From Sulfurovum sp. bin170 (GTDB lineage: Bacteria; Campylobacterota; Campylobacteria; Campylobacterales; Sulfurovaceae): a stretch of 6,935 nucleotides of DNA. The notes under the pieces are model-generated. The model searched no databases, was not told the origin of the DNA, and saw only the letters and a list, made by a program, of their open reading frames with translations. A program made the translations under genes and the position numbers. How positions within the stretch are numbered: position 1 is the stretch's first letter; each line of letters opens with the position of its first letter. This document shows, one piece after another, positions 5,170 through 6,935 of the stretch. The stretch spans positions 1 to 6,935 of the forward strand of contig NZ_JAACKB010000344.1 in NCBI RefSeq assembly GCF_010892395.1. Reading direction: 5' to 3'.

Positions 5170-6935
5170 TGATAAAAACAGCCTGTGGACTAGATTGTCC
5201 TGATGCGTGTGGAATAGTTAGTGAACCTGAATATTTTCCAAAAGTTGTGGCAGATTCTGCTCATCCAACCAGTAACGGTGCTTTGTGCAGTCTAGTTAAT
5301 AGATATATACATGAGGAGCCACGAATCACAAAAGCTAGAGTAGATGGCTTAGAGATTAGTTTGGATGAGGCAATGGATGCTACAAAAGATGCACTAGAAG
5401 CCAAAGAGAAACTACTGTGGCGAGGCTCTGGAAACTTTGGCGTGATGCAGGAGATTACAAATCTACTATTTGATAGGGTAGAAGGAACAACCACCAAAGG
5501 CTCACTCTGTGATGGGGCAGGAGATGCAGGTATAGTGGAAGGTCGTGGAGTCAATCGTATCTTACCACCAAAGCAGATAGCCAAAGCTGATGTGGTGGTA
5601 GTATGGGGGAAAAATCTCTCTATTACCTCTTCACATCTTATCCCCTATCTCAAAGGGAAAAAGATTGTTGTTATCGACCCCATTGAGACACCTATTGCCA
5701 AGAGAGCTGACCTATTTTTGCAGATAATGCCAAGGTCTGATTTTTATATGGCGATTATGTTGGCACGATTTGCTTTTATGGGTGACCATGAGAATAGAGA
5801 GTATCTTGATGAGTTTGCCCCTGAATATGAAGATTTTTATGATTTTACCAGAGGTTTTAGAGTCAAAGCTGTTTTAGAGTATATTGGAATCGATCTGCAT
5901 CAGATGGGTGAACTGCTGGATTATCTAACAGAAAAACGAGTTGTTTTTCTTGTTGGTAATGGAGTTCAAAAATACTCAACAGGGAATTTTGTACTTCAAG
6001 CTATAGATTCACTAGCTACTGTGTTAGGTCATTTTGGAAAAGAGGGCTCAGGTGTGGCTTTTTTGGGAAACTCTAAACTTGGATTTAAAAATCCTTTTGA
6101 GATAGGAGGGAAAAAGGTTCAAAAAGCCACTACTAATTTTGGAGATTTTGATACCGTTCTTATCCAAGGTGGAAACCCTGTAGCCTCTATGCCAGATTCA
6201 AGGCGAGTTATAGAAGAGCTAAAAAAGAGCAAAACTGTTATCTATTTTGGACTCTATGAGAATGAGACCTCTGCTATGGCTGATATTGTTATACCTGCTA
6301 AAAACTTTTTTGAAAAAGAGGATATTCGCCTTAGCTATGCTCATCATATCATCTCACCAATGCGAAAAGTGATAGAGACAGAATATGGTATATCAGAGTA
6401 TGAGTTTACCAATACTCTACTTCAAAAACTTGGACTTGATGCTTTAGATAGAGAAGAGGAGTATCTAAACTTATGGTTAGAACAGTGTGAAGAGGAGAAT
6501 GGCTACTATCTCTCACCTGCCTACCAAGAGACCCCTTATAAGGAGGGTTTTGGAGATGGGGATGATGAGTTTGAGTTTATAGAGGATTTTTATGATGATT
6601 TTGAGAGTAGTAAACGGTTGACTAAGGTTCGAAAGAGGGCTAAAAAAGATGAGTCTATAACAGAATTTTGGCTCGTTACTCCAAAAGCAAAAAATGCTCT
6701 AAACACTCAATTTAAAAGAGATAATCAAATTACGCTACATCCTAGTTTAGGATTTGGAGAGGGAGAAGAGATAATAGCTTCTACAGAGTATGGAGAGCAT
6801 CAATTTAGAGTCAGAAACTCTACCTCTATGAGGATTGATACGGTTCTTATCTACGCTAACTGTGTGGGAGTTAACTACCTTACTCCTAGTATATTGAGTG
6901 AAGAGGGGGAGAGTGCCTGTTATCAAGAGGTTAAA
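5169..6935 (+). CDS. molybdopterin oxidoreductase with [4Fe-4S] cluster, 3' end outside the window
   Basis: This is a member of the bis-MGD molybdoenzyme (DMSO reductase) superfamily; 589 residues are visible and the frame is open to the right edge. Cys6, Cys10, Cys14 and Cys40 (C-x3-C-x3-C-x25-C) form the N-terminal [4Fe-4S] site. Cys114 in GSLCDGAGDAG is the likely molybdenum ligand, placed somewhat earlier than in formate dehydrogenase or NapA. Cofactor-binding blocks follow: VVWGKN (144-149), VVIDP (168-171), GNG (263-265), GGNP (334-337) and ADIVIPA (371-377). The C-terminal dinucleotide-binding domain begins near 500, and NYLTP (569-573) indicates that only a few residues are missing. 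There is no Tat or Sec signal, so it should be cytoplasmic. Residues 460-495 are an acidic then basic linker. The start is the ATG of TAATG, coupled to the adaptor gene. Substrate and electron partner cannot be told from sequence. Confidence 0.93.
   Translation, partial: MIKTACGLDCPDACGIVSEPEYFPKVVADSAHPTSNGALCSLVNRYIHEEPRITKARVDGLEISLDEAMDATKDALEAKEKLLWRGSGNFGVMQEITNLLFDRVEGTTTKGSLCDGAGDAGIVEGRGVNRILPPKQIAKADVVVVWGKNLSITSSHLIPYLKGKKIVVIDPIETPIAKRADLFLQIMPRSDFYMAIMLARFAFMGDHENREYLDEFAPEYEDFYDFTRGFRVKAVLEYIGIDLHQMGELLDYLTEKRVVFLVGNGVQKYSTGNFVLQAIDSLATVLGHFGKEGSGVAFLGNSKLGFKNPFEIGGKKVQKATTNFGDFDTVLIQGGNPVASMPDSRRVIEELKKSKTVIYFGLYENETSAMADIVIPAKNFFEKEDIRLSYAHHIISPMRKVIETEYGISEYEFTNTLLQKLGLDALDREEEYLNLWLEQCEEENGYYLSPAYQETPYKEGFGDGDDEFEFIEDFYDDFESSKRLTKVRKRAKKDESITEFWLVTPKAKNALNTQFKRDNQITLHPSLGFGEGEEIIASTEYGEHQFRVRNSTSMRIDTVLIYANCVGVNYLTPSILSEEGESACYQEVK

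Noticed and set aside
5261..5584. Minus-strand frame of 107 codons opposite the molybdoenzyme
   Set aside because: It overlaps the cysteine-rich, conserved N-terminal part of the molybdoenzyme and gives a Ser/Pro-rich shadow translation.

Overview
The window is AT-rich chromosomal DNA, most likely from a member of the Campylobacterota (the former Epsilonproteobacteria), of the Sulfurimonas/Sulfurovum/Arcobacter sort. Three things point there: the SHQWRQP phospho-acceptor box of the histidine kinase, which is very common in that phylum; an rpsF-ssb-rpsR cluster without rplI behind it; and Campylobacterota-like coding sequence throughout. Genus or species cannot be fixed from the sequence alone.

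Layout from left to right. (1) Bases 1-2085, plus strand: a two-component system. It consists of a membrane-bound Cache-type sensor histidine kinase, cut by the left edge, and an OmpR/PhoB-type response regulator whose start overlaps the kinase stop by 4 bases. (2) Bases 2078-2689, minus strand: a coiled-coil protein of unknown function whose 3' end overlaps the regulator by 8 bases, tail to tail. (3) Bases 2690-2796: a short gap with a perfect hairpin behind rpsR and a TATAAT box in front of the unknown gene. (4) Bases 2797-4119, minus strand: the housekeeping operon rpsF-ssb-rpsR (S6, single-strand DNA-binding protein, S18), tightly packed. (5) Bases 4120-4377: the gap between two divergent transcription units. 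It holds the putative rpsF promoter, an inverted pair of REP-like palindromes (a REPIN-like element) and the putative promoter of the next gene. (6) Bases 4378 to the right edge, plus strand: a small periplasmic HlyD/MFP-like adaptor protein and, overlapping its stop codon by one base, a cytoplasmic [4Fe-4S] molybdopterin oxidoreductase. The oxidoreductase runs off the right edge but is nearly complete.

The kinase and regulator form one signalling unit; nothing in the window shows the regulator's targets. The ribosomal/ssb operon is ordinary core genome. The least ordinary parts are the REPIN-like element between the divergent operons, the pairing of an export-type adaptor with a cytoplasmic molybdoenzyme, and the unidentified coiled-coil gene. 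I see no phage, plasmid, CRISPR, tRNA or rRNA sequence, and no convincing evidence of a wholly new system.
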